DNA of 38,299 nucleotides from JAMWZF01 sp041628615 (GTDB lineage: Bacteria; Pseudomonadota; Alphaproteobacteria; Rhodobacterales; Rhodobacteraceae), in NCBI GenBank assembly GCA_041628615.1, contig JBFKOW010000009.1:1-38299 (forward strand), read 5' to 3'. The translations under genes were made by a program, and so were the position numbers. The notes below the pieces were generated by a model. It was not told where the DNA came from. It worked only from the letters and a program-made list of their open reading frames with translations, and searched no databases. Below, one piece after another: positions 17,401-29,400 of the stretch; position 1 is the first letter of the stretch, and the number at the start of each line of letters is the position of its first letter.

Positions 17401-20400
17401 CGCCAACGCGACGATGCTGGCGCTGTTGTCCTCCGAGGTTACCAGTTCCGGCGGCTCGGCCTGGGGGTCGGGGGATTCGATCGCCCGGTCCGGCGTGATC
17501 GCCACCAACGTGATCCGCAACTCGGCGCTGGCCGAGATCGCCCTGTCGACCGTCGCCGCCGCCAACGGCACGGTCTCGGTCGAGGCGTTCCAGTCCACCG
17601 TGATGGACGCCTCGCTCGACAGCAACGGGCAGACCGGCGACACCGTGGACATGGTGACGCTGGCGTTCAACTCGCTGGGCTACAAGGCGTCCAACATCCT
17701 GTTCGACACCGTCGCCGCCGTGGCGACCGATCCCAGCTTCAACCGGCTGGTGCCGAACGACGCCGCCGCCTCGGCCACCGCGCGGATCACCGACAGCACC
17801 GTGACCGACAGCGACGGGGTGACGGTGACCGCCGAATCCCGCGAACTGATGAACGCCACGGTGTCGAACACCGCGGTCTCCGCCGCCGGGGCGCTGACCG
17901 GCGCGAACGGGCAGGCGCGCAACCTCGTGATCTCGTCCAACAAGGTGCTGGGCGAGGCGACCGCGACCATCGACAACGGCGGGCTGACCGGCTCGCGGCT
18001 GATCGACGCCAACGGCGACATCTCGGTCACCGCCTCGGACAAGCAGCGGCTGTTCGCCAACACCACGCTGGTCGCCAATTCCTCGACCGTCAACGACGGC
18101 GGCGCGGCGGTGCTGCAGGAGACGCTGAACGACGCGATCCCGGTGGACTGGTCGATGACCGGCTCGCAGCAGGAAGTGGCGATCCGCTTCGGGCACATGG
18201 TGCGGGTGGCCGACAGCCACGGCACCAAGCCGGGCAAGATCATGGTCTACATGGGCCCCGACGACCCGTTCGGCGGGGTCACCGTGCATGACGGCGCCGG
18301 CCGGGCCACCACGGTCGAGACCGGCCAGTTCGCCCGCGTCGGCCAGCCCGACGGGTCGGACAAGTTCTACGAATACACCGGCACCGCACCGCTGCAGACG
18401 CTGGTCGGCGGCGTGCCGCTGGCGAACGGGGTGGACCTCTCGGCGATCGACTTCGCCACCGACGCCGACTGGACCGAGCGCACGACGAACGCGCAGGGCA
18501 TCCCGCTCTCCGGCGTGATCGACCTCAACGCCCAGAACTACGACGACACCGACTACTGGAAGGAACACGTCGCCTCGCAACTGGTGCCGCAGGGGCTGAA
18601 CCTGCCGTCGCAGGGGTCGGGCAGCAGCGAAGCCGACAGCGACAGCCGGGCGCTGGGCGCGCTGTTCGTCTACAACGAGCTGCAGGGCGGGGCCGAGGCC
18701 CATGTCCGCAACGCCACCCTGCGCGCCGACGACGACATCACGATTTCCGCCCGGCAGGACAGCGCGCTGAGCGCCAAGACCGACGTGGCGGTGTCGTCCT
18801 CCGGCGGCACGGTGATCGGCACCGGCACCAGCCAGGCGGTGAGCGGGGTGGTGGCCACCAACCTGCTGACCGGCAGCGCCAGCGCCTGGGCGCAGGACGC
18901 GACCCTCACCGCGAAGGACGCCAGCGGCACCGACACCACCGGGTCGGTCATCGTCTCGGCGGTCAACGCGGCGCGGATGGACGCGATCACTGCCGCCAAC
19001 GTCACCACCGGCGACACCGGCATCAACGTGGTGCTCGCCTTCAACTCGATGGGCTATGCCCCCACCAACCTTTTGTTCAACAGTTTCAACGCCTTGGTGG
19101 GTGATCCTAACACGACGCAACCGATCTTCGACGCCGAGAACCCGGTCGAGGCGCGGGCCTGGCTCGAGAACGTCGACGCCGAGGCGGCGGACGCGATCAG
19201 CGTCACCGCCACAAACGCGGCGGTGATGGTGGCCCAGGTCACCAACGCGACGACCTCCGCCGCCAGCGCCTTCAAGGACGCCTCGGGCACCGGCGTCGGC
19301 GCGGTCCTGTCGATGAACAAGATGCTGTCGGGCGCGACGGCCGAGGTGCGCGGCTACATCGCCCAGGCCGAGGGCGGCACCCGCGACATCGCCCAGGGCG
19401 ATTACGTCATCGCCGAGGACGGCACCGTCTGGCGGCGCACCGGCGCGGCGCTGCCGGGCACCGACATGGCGGCGCTGAGCTTCGGCACCGGCTGGACCGA
19501 AGAGACCGCCGGACTCGCCGCGATCAACGATCTCGACGCCCGCCGCGCGGTCATCGTGCAGGCCAGCGACGACAGCATCGTCGACGCCGACAACAAGATG
19601 GTGGTGGCGACCACGGTGTCGAACGACGGCGGCCTGTCGATCATCACCGGCGCGCTGGAAAAGCTGTTCGCCGACTACGCCTACACCACCCTGTCCGGCC
19701 TGCAGCGGCTGGTCACCGGCGAGCAGGTGTTCGCCGGCACCAACAAGCCCGCCGCCCAGCAGGGCAAGCGGTTCATGTATATCGGCGACAACAGCGACGG
19801 CCCGGTCGACCTCGCCGCCGTGGACTTCACCGACGGCGCGCTCTGGCAGGAGATCAAGGTCAACGACATCGAGAGCCTGATCCCCGGCGGAATCAACCTC
19901 AACGTCACCGCCTCGGACGCGACCGCGGTGGGCGTGCTGCTGTCGGTCAACGACCTGCGGGCCAGCACCGTGGCGACGCTCTCGGGCGCGGACGTGGACG
20001 TGACCGACGGCTTCGTCTGGGTCTCGGCCACCGAGAACGCGCTAATGGACGCGCTGAACGAGGGCACGGTGACCGCCGACGGCGGGTCGCTCTTCGCCGC
20101 CGCCTCCAAGGTGATCGCGGTCAACGCCAACATCGCCACCAACAACATCACCTCCTCGGCCGAGGCCACGATCCTCGACGCCGACGTGACCGCCTCGAAC
20201 CCGAACGAGACCAGCGAGAACACGCAGGAACTGACCCTCGGCGGCCGCGAGGCGACGCAGATCAAGGTCACGCCGCTCGACGGCACCGTGACCGTGCGGG
20301 CCGACAACACCGCGCAGCTTCGGGCCGACCTGAACACCACCACCATCGCCGAGGGCGGCGGCGGCACCAACGTCGCCGTCGGCGCCTCGGTCGCCTTCAA

Positions 20401-23400
20401 CTCGGTGGGGATCGACAGCCAGAACATCCTGTTCAACCTCGCCGACAGCTTCATCGGCACCACCGTCGCGACGCCGACCCCCTCGACCGCGACCGCCACC
20501 GTCAAGCGGTCCCGCGTGGCCGCCGCCGACGGCGTCACCGTCGACGCCAACAACGCCACCGTGATCGAGGCCGAGGTGACGAACGCGGCCGTCGCCACCG
20601 GGGTCAGCCTGAAGGAGAAATCCACCACCGTCTCGGTCGGCGCGATCATCGCGATGAACCGGACCGCGTCGCTGACCCGGGCCTCGGTGCTCGAGTCCGG
20701 CAGCGTCGGCACCCTCCGCGGCGACGTGCGGGTGACCGCGGACGATGCCTCGGGCATCACCTCGAAGATCACCGCCACCTCGATGAGCGTGGCCACCGGC
20801 AACGGCGGCGCGACCTCGGTCAGCCTCGCCGCCAGCTTCGCGCGCAACGAGGTGACCTCGAACGCGCTGGCCGAGGCGACCGGCTCGAACCTCTCCGCCG
20901 CCGGCACGATCCGGGTCGCGGCGCTGCGCAACGCCGCGATCGACGCCACCGGCCTGTCGGCCTCGGCGGCCATCGCGGCGGGCAGCAACGGCAACGAGAT
21001 CGCCTTCTCCGGCGGCGGCGCGGTGGCCTTCAACCAGGTCCGCGGCCAGGCCCGGGCGCTGGGCGGCAGCGGCAGCTTCCTCACCACCGGCGCGATCGAG
21101 ATCGACGCCGACAGCACCAGTTCGATCACCGCCACGGTGCTCGCCGCCGCGGCCTCGGTGTCGCTCGGCACCGGCAACGCGCCCGCCGTGGCGATCGGCG
21201 CGGTCTATGTCGACAACCTCGTGGGCTACGACCAGTCCGCCCCCGACCTGACCGGCGAGACCGTGTTCGACAGCACCGCCAAGGTCACCCGCGTCGAGAA
21301 CGGCGACTACGTGCGCGGCGTCGCGGGCTCGGCCCATACCGGCCATCTCTACCGCTACATCGGCAGCGCCGACCGGGTCGAGACCGACGGCAGCGGCGCG
21401 GCAATCGCCAACGGCGTCGACCTCGGGATCGAGGATTTCGCCGACCTCAACCTGTGGGAACGGGTCGACCTCGTGAAGGGGACCACGCCCACCGCCCACG
21501 CCTCGGCCGACAACCTGCGGACCGTCGCCGACCCGTCGACCGATCCCGGCGCGGCGCGGCTCGACGTCACCGCCACCTCGGCGCAGTTCATCAACGCGAC
21601 CGCCGCCGCCGGGGCGGTGGCGCTGTCGGGCTCGTCCAAGACCGCCGCCGCCGTGGCCGGCGGGGTCGCCGCGGCGCGCAACCGGATCGCCGGCGGCGCG
21701 CAGGCCGAGATCACCGGCACCGCTTCGGTGGTCAAGGCCGGCGCGGTCAAGGTCGAGGCCGCCGAGGCCAGCACCATCACCTCCTTCACCGCCGGCGCGG
21801 CGGTGGGCGCGGCGGCTTCGGGCAAGACCGCGGTCAGCGTCTCGGTCGGCATCGCGCTGGCCTTCAACGAGGTGGACAGCGACGCGGTGGCCCGGATCAC
21901 CGGCGCCGACGTGACCGCGACGGGTGCCGAGGGCGTGGCCGTGCTCTCGACCATCGCGCCGCCGAAATCCTACGTCTCGGACGCCGCCTCGCCGACGGTG
22001 AACGCCGCCGCGCTCGACGATCTCGCCGTCACCGACGTCGACAACGACACCGAGACGGTGGACGCCACCGACGCCGCCGAGGACGGCGCGGTGATGTCGG
22101 CGCTGGTGACGCTGGTGAACCTCAAGCTCGACGGCGAGAAGCTCTCGACCGCGTCCGAGGACCTGTCCGACTACACCGTGACCAAGGGCCGCGAGGGCTC
22201 GTGGACCCTGATCGACAATTCCGGCCGGGCCTTCGACCTCGCCTTCGACAATTCCGGCAAGCTGGCCTTCAAGGTCTCGACCATCACCGCGATCACCGCG
22301 GCGGCGGCGTTCTCCTTCGCCGCCGGATCGACCGGCGCGGCGATCTCGGCCGCCGGGGCCTACGGGCAGAACGTGGTGCTGTCCTCCAGCCGGGCGCTGA
22401 TCGAGGGCGCGACGGTGACCACCGAGGACACCGCCGGCGACGTGACCGTCACCGCCACCAGCGCCGCGGCGATCACCGCGGCGACGCTCGCCGCCTCGGT
22501 CGCCATCGGGCTCGGCAAGACCGGGGTCGGCGTTGCGCTGGGCGCGGCGATCTCGCAGAACCTGATCGGCGCGGGCGTTCTCGGCGGCGCCGACCCGACC
22601 CGGACCGAGGCGATCATCCGCGACAGCCGGATCACCGCCGGCGGCGACGTGCTGGTCAGCGCCAGCTCGACCCAGCTCATCAACGCCCTCAACGTGGCCG
22701 GATCGGTCGCCATCGCGGGCGGCAAGGTCGGCGTCGCGGTATCGGGCTCGGGGGTCTATGTCCGCAACGCCATCGACGTCGAGACCGTGGCCCGGATCGA
22801 GGGCGACGCGGGCGCGCTGCCGCCGGGCGAATTCGCCGTCGCCGGGGACGCGGTGCAGGTCACCGCCGAAACCCTGTCGAAGATCAACGCGCTGGCCGCC
22901 TCGGCCTCGGTCGCCTTCGGCTTCGGCGCCACCGGCGTCGCGGTCGCGGTGGGCGCCAGCATCGCGCAGAACGAGATCGGCGGCCTCACCGAGGCGGCGA
23001 TCATGGCCGCCAACGACGGCGGCGTTCTGGCCCGGACCGGCGACGTCACCGTCACCGGCACCGACAGCGCCACGATCAACGCGATCACCGCCGCCGCCGC
23101 GCTGTCGGCGGCCTTCGGCAAGGTCGGCGTGGCGGTCTCGGCCGCCGGGGCGCTGGCCTTCAACAAGATCGGCAGCCGCGTCGCCGCCACCATCGACGGC
23201 GCGCGGGTCCACGCCGATGCGGGCGACGTGCATGTCCGGGCCGCGGCCGATGGCGCGATCTCGGCGCTGATCGCCTCGGCGGTGGTCTCGGTCGCCGCCG
23301 GCGCGGTGGGGATCGGCGCCGGCATCGGCGCGTCCTTCGCGCACAACCTGATCGGCCACGGCTACGGCACCGCCGCCACCGACTACGACAGCAGCCAGAC

Positions 23401-26400
23401 CCTGGCCAACGGCGCCATCACCAAGGGCGACACGGTACGGGTCACCTCCGGCATCCATGCCGGGCGGGCGTTCCGCTACATCGGCGACGCGCCGCTCAGC
23501 CCGAACCAGGACACCAACCGCGACAAGTCGATCGACGCCAGCGACGCGATCCCGCTGATCGACGTGGACTACAACGATCCCCAGCAATGGGAAGAGATCG
23601 ACGTGACCCGCGCCCCGGTGCAGGTCAGCGCCACGGTGTCGAATTCGAGCATCGACGCCGCCTCCGACCTTGTGGTCGAGGCGGAGTCGAACCAGCGGAT
23701 CAACGCTGCCTCGCTGGCGGTGGCGGTGGCGCTGGCGGCCGGCAAGGTCGGCGTCGGCGTCGGCCTGTCCGGGTCGGTCATCATCAACCGGATCGCGGTG
23801 GACGCGCTGGCCAACATCACCGGCGACCTCGGCGAAGGGGTGCGGGCGGGCACCGTGACGGTGCAGGCCGACGACGACAGCCGGATCAACGCGGTGAGCA
23901 TCGCCGGGGCCGTCGGCGGCGCCGGCGGCGCGGTGGGCGTCGGCGTCGCGCTCGGCGTCTCGGTGGCGATGAACACGGTGGACGGCGACGTCTCGGCCAC
24001 CATCACCAACGCGCCCAACGTGGTCGCCACCAACGCGGTCGATGGCGACGGGATCGTGGTGCGGGCCGGGGTGGCCGCCGCCGATGCCGCCGCGGACCTG
24101 TCCCGCGCGGCGTTCAACGGCGTCGCCGGTCTCTCCGTGGCCGACAACGACGATCTCGCCGCGATGCTGGACAACGCGGCCACCACCGAGACCGAGGACA
24201 ACAACGGCACCGAACAGGCCAGGGCGTCGGACGTCGCCGCCAATGCCGCGATCCTTCTGAAACTCAAGGACCAGCTCGTCGCCGCCGGCGAGGAGGTCGC
24301 GGGCGCGCTGCGGCTGCAGATCGTGGACGAGGGCGAGCGCTGGGTCGCTGTGGACGAGACCGGCGACACCTGGACGCTGCGGATCGGCGGCGTCGGGCTG
24401 ACCGCCGAACGGGCGACGATCAACGCGCTGGCCGGCGCGGCCTCGGTCGCGGCGGGCTTCGGCGTGGTCGGGGTCGCGGTCGCCGGGGCCGGGGCGGCCT
24501 CGGTCAACGTCGTCCTGTCGGACGCCACCGCCGCGATCACCGGCTCCACGGTCACCGCCGATGTCGGCTCGGTCACGGTGCGGGCCGACAGCCTGAGCCG
24601 GATCAACGCCGCGGTGCTGTCCACCGCGATGGCGGTGGCGGCGGGCAAGGTCGGGGTCGGCGTGGCGCTTGGCGCCTCGCTGGCGCGCAACACCATCGGC
24701 TCGGACGCCAGCGGGTCGCCGGTGGCCGACAGCGGCATCACCCGGGCGCTGATCTCGGATTCCCGGGTCACCGCGGCCGGGGCGGTCGACGTGCTCGCGA
24801 CCTCGGAGCGCGACATCAATTCGCTCACCTTCGCCGGGGCGGCGGCGGTGGCCGGCGGTCTGGTCGGCGTGGCGGTGTCGGGGTCCGGCGTCGCGGTCGA
24901 GAACCTGATCGGCGGTCTCACCGAGGCCGAGATCGCGCTGGGCAATGCCGACGTGACCGCGCAGTCGGTCTCGGTGCTCGCCACCGACAGGTCCGCCATC
25001 GACGCCATTGCCGCGGCGATGTCGCTGTCGATCTCGGCCGGCGCGGTCGGGGTCAGCGTGTCGCTCGGCGTGGCGCTGGCGCGCAACGTGGTCTCGAACG
25101 AGACCGCGGCGCTGGTGACCGAGGCCGCGTTCTCGGCCACCGGCACCCTGATCGCCACCCTCGGCGATGTCGACATCCTCGCCGCCGACCAGGCCGGGAT
25201 CCGGTCGATCACCGCCGCCGCCGCGCTCGCCGCGGGCTTCGGCGCCGTCGCCGTGCCGGTCTCGGGGGCGGGGGCGATCGCCCGCAACGTCATCGCCAAC
25301 ACGACCGCGGCCGAGGTCGTGGGGGCCCGGATCGTCGCCAACACCGCCGCGCCGCTGGTCCCCGAGACCCGGCTCGAAGTGCGCCGCGACACCAACGGCG
25401 ACCCGGTCTTCGACACCGACGGCAACGCCATCTTCGACACCGTGCCGGTCACCGAGACCGCGACCAGCGCCGCCGGCAGCCAGATCTTCGAGGCCGACGG
25501 CTCGCTCAAGGCCGCCTATGCCGGGGCGCAGGTGCAGGACCGCAACCCGGACGGGTCGCTGAAGTTCCTCATCACCTACGACGCCACCAGCGGCACCAAC
25601 ACCTTCACCCCGGTCCTTGTGGCGCTGACCGGGCCGCAGCCGGGCAACGGCCAGCCGGTCTATGACGCCGCGGGCGACCCGCTCGAGGTGCCGCGCCTGA
25701 TTCCCGGCCCGGTGGTCCCGCAATCGATCACCGTCGGCGCCAGCTCGACCGCCTCGATCGACGCCGCGATCATCTCGGCGGCGGTGTCGCTGGGCGGCGG
25801 CGCGGTGGCGGTCGGCGCCTCGGCCGGCGCGTCGCTGGCCTCGAACGAGATCGGCAACGGCCCCGGCAGCGGCGTTTTCGCCTCGGTTCGGAACGGCGCG
25901 GCGCTGACCGCCAAGACCGACATCGACGTGACCGCCGCGATGAACGCCTCGATCGACGCCTTCGTCGGGGCCTTCGCGGTCGCCATCGTCGGCGGCGGCA
26001 CCGCCGTGGGCGCGGCGGGCGCGGGCTCGGACGCCCACAACACGCTGAACTACGAGGTCGGCGCGCTGGTCGACGGCGCGGCGCTGACCGCCGGAGGCAC
26101 CGTGACGGTGCGCGCGGTGGACGCGGCGCGGATCGACGCGACCGTGCTGTCGGCCTCGCTGGCGGCCTCCTTCGGGGTCTATGGCGGCTCGGCCTCGCTC
26201 TCGGTCTCGCTGTCCGACAACACCGTGACCAACGCCATCTCCGCCGAGGTCACCGACAGCGACGTGACCGCAGGCAACCTGACCGTCGCCGCCTCGGACG
26301 ACACCACCGTGACGGCGCAGGCCACCGCCGCCTCGGCGTCGGCCTCCGTCTCGATCGGCGCGGCGCTGTCGGGCGGCGGCGCGCGGGCCGACATCGAGGC

Positions 26401-29400
26401 GAAGTCCACCGTCGCGGCCGTGATCGGCGGCACCGGGGCCGACGACGTGATCGCGGTCTCCGGCGCGGTGGATGTCGAGGCGCTGAACCGGTCCACCCTG
26501 ACCGCCGAGATCGACGTGGCCAGCATCGCGCTGGGCCTCGTCGGGCTCGCCGCCAGCGGCGGCGTGGCGCGGATCGACACCCGCGCTGCGGCGAACACGC
26601 CCAGCGTCCGGGCCAAGGTCGGCGGCACCGCCCTGACCGCCGGGACCCTCACCGTCAGGGGTCTGTCGCAGATCAAGACCGTGGCCGACGTGGCCGGGGT
26701 CACCGTGGCCACCACCGCCGCCGTCGGGGTCAGCGACGCGACCATCCTGACCGGGGCCGACATCGACCTTCAGGTCGGCGACGCCTCGGGGTCGATCACC
26801 GCCGGATCGCTGACCGCGCAGGCCGGCTCCACCGGCAACGAGGCCGGCGACGCGGTCGCCGACGCCACCGCGCGGGCCTCGGGGGGCGGCATCCTCGCCG
26901 GGATCAACTCGACCAGCGTGACCCTGCGCAACACCGACAGGGTGACCGCCCTGATCGGCGCCGACGCCACCATCGCGGTCGCCGGCACCTTCCTGCTCAG
27001 CGCCTATTCGGTGATCGAGCAGGTGGGCCTGTCCAAGGCCGCCTCGGCGGGTCTCATCGGGGTCGGCGCGGCCGTCGCCAACGTCGACAGCGACACCGAT
27101 GTCGACGCCTCGGTCGGCAACCGCGCCAGCGTCACCGGCGGCACCCTGCTGCTGTCGGCCTACGGCGAGGCGGACAACACCGCGAAGACCGAGACCGGGG
27201 CCTACGGGCTCGCCAGCGGCGCCGCCGCCCGTCCGCGCGTCAGCATCGCGGCCGACATCGACGCCGCCGTGCTCGACGCCGCCAGCGCCGCCGACCGCGC
27301 CACCATCACGATGACCGGCGGCTTCGGGATGAACGCCTCGCAGGTCAGCCGGGCCGATACCGAGGTGGTGACCGAATCCTACGGCGCCATCGCCGGGGCC
27401 GGAGCCGACGCCGACGTGGTGATCGACAGCCACGTCGACGCCACCATCGGCGACCGCGCCAGGGTCGCCGCCGGCACCATCGACATCGCCGCCTCGAACC
27501 GGCTCGACCGGCAGGCGGGCAGCGGCAACGACGTGGACGGCAAGACCGGCGGCCTCGCCTCCGGGGCCAGCGCCGACAGCCACATCGACGTCGACTTCGA
27601 CACCACGATCACCTTCGGCACCGGGTCCGACGTGGACGTGACCGCCAAGACCGGCACCCTGCGGGCCAAGGCGTTCAACGAGATCTTCTACCGCGACAAG
27701 ATCCGGCTCGAGACCGCCGGCGCGCTGTCCGGGGCCGGCGCCTTCACCACGATGAACGCGCGCGACCTGTTCGCCGCCATCGTCGTCGAGTCGAATGCCG
27801 ACCTGCAGTCGCGCGGCGAGATCGAGTTCGAGGCCTCGGGCCGGTTCGACATCTATCTCCAGTCCTATTCCGAGACCTACGGCGCCGCGACCGTGGCGCT
27901 GGGCGACGCGCTGATCGACCTCTACCCGGAGAACCGGATCACCGTGAACGGCGGCGCGAAGGTCCTGGCCTTCGGCGATCTCTACATGTCCACCGGCACC
28001 GACCGGGACCTGACCATCGAGGCGGTCAAGCTCGAGGCGCGGGTCGACAACGTGGCGGGGTCCGCGATCCCGATCGACGATCTCGAGACGCGGGCGATCT
28101 ACCTTGTCGAGAACATCATCGAGATCAAGGCCGGCGCGCTGGTCGAGAGCTTCCAGAACATCGACCTGAACGCCGACGAACTGGGCTTCGGCTCGGTGAT
28201 CGGCATGGCCAAGGGGACCAACTGGGCCTCGGCCATCGGCGACGCCATCGACAGCGCCTTCGGTGGCTCGAACAACGACACCGGCCCGGGCGAGGGGCTG
28301 GCCGACGCGCGGTCGCAGATCATCGTCGACGGCACGGTGCGGACCGGCGCGCGGCGCAACATCGAGCTGACGATCACCGACATCATCGCCGACGCGAACA
28401 GCAACACCCCCACCGGGCTGGTGATGGACGGCACCCGCGACGACGAGGGCAACCTCATCATCAAGGCCACCGTCGGCACCACCACGATCCCGTCCTCGGG
28501 GCAGATCACGCTGGCCGAATACCGCCGCAACCTGCAGACCTACGGCGTCGGCCCGAACGGCGAGGCGCTCGATAACGAGTTCACCCGCTTCTACAATTCC
28601 GAGATCCAGCGGATCGAGAACGAGATGGTCGCCTCGGGCGAGGCGGTGCGGCTCGCCAACGGCACCGTGGTGCCGCGCGAACGCGACGACCTGGTGATCA
28701 GCATCGACGACATCGTCGCCGCCGCCGGGCGGGTGCGGATCCTGACCGACCAGCTGCACGGCTCGGGGACCTTCGACGCGCCCAAGGACGTGCGGGTGCA
28801 GGTCATCAACGACACCATCGCCTCGATTGTGTTCAACGACATCACCATTCCGGCGCAGAACGGCGGGGTGTTCTTCAACGGCTACGAGGTCACCTCGAAC
28901 CCGAACTCGGCCACCCTGACGCTGGCCGACAAGGTGGCGCTGACCAACCAGCAGATCACCGACGAGAACCAGGTCAGCGTCGACAAGGACAACGGCCCGC
29001 TCGATTCGAACGGCGTGCTGCAAAGCACCAATCTCGGGCTCGTGTCGCTGCAGACCTCGACGCTGAACTTCACCGCCAACACCCTGACCGACCCGGCCAC
29101 CGCCGGGGCGGGCAACCCGGTGCTGGACCTGCGGGTGACCAAGAACGTCCGCACCAACACCACCACCGAGATCCCGCCGGTCGACCAGAGCATCATCATC
29201 GCCGGGGACGTGTTCGCGCCGCTGGCGACGCTCAACGTCACCGGGCCGGACGGGCTCAACCAGGTCAACTTCGAGACCCGCGGCAACGTCACCACCGCCA
29301 ACCAGAACGTCAATGTCGGCGGCACCATCACGATCACCTCGCGGGGCACGGTGCACAGCGCCGGCGATCCCTACGGCAAGTTCATCAATTCCGGGGCGAT

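Noticed and set aside
11782..18291. Plus-strand open frame of about 2,170 codons in another frame
   Set aside because: Arg/His/Gly-rich translation typical of an out-of-frame reading of GC-rich coding DNA; the LEPR-XLL frame explains the region.
14432..19120. Minus-strand open frame of about 1,560 codons
   Set aside because: Antisense shadow of the giant gene, with biased composition and no recognisable motif.
21454..25665. Plus-strand open frame of about 1,400 codons in another frame
   Set aside because: Same Arg/Gly-rich shadow composition; no domain, and the giant frame is open throughout.
22480..25850. DNA-level direct repeats or a CRISPR-like array
   Set aside because: The periodicity is in the protein. 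Nucleotide sequence between units is diverged, unit lengths vary in steps of whole codons, and no identical spaced repeats are seen.
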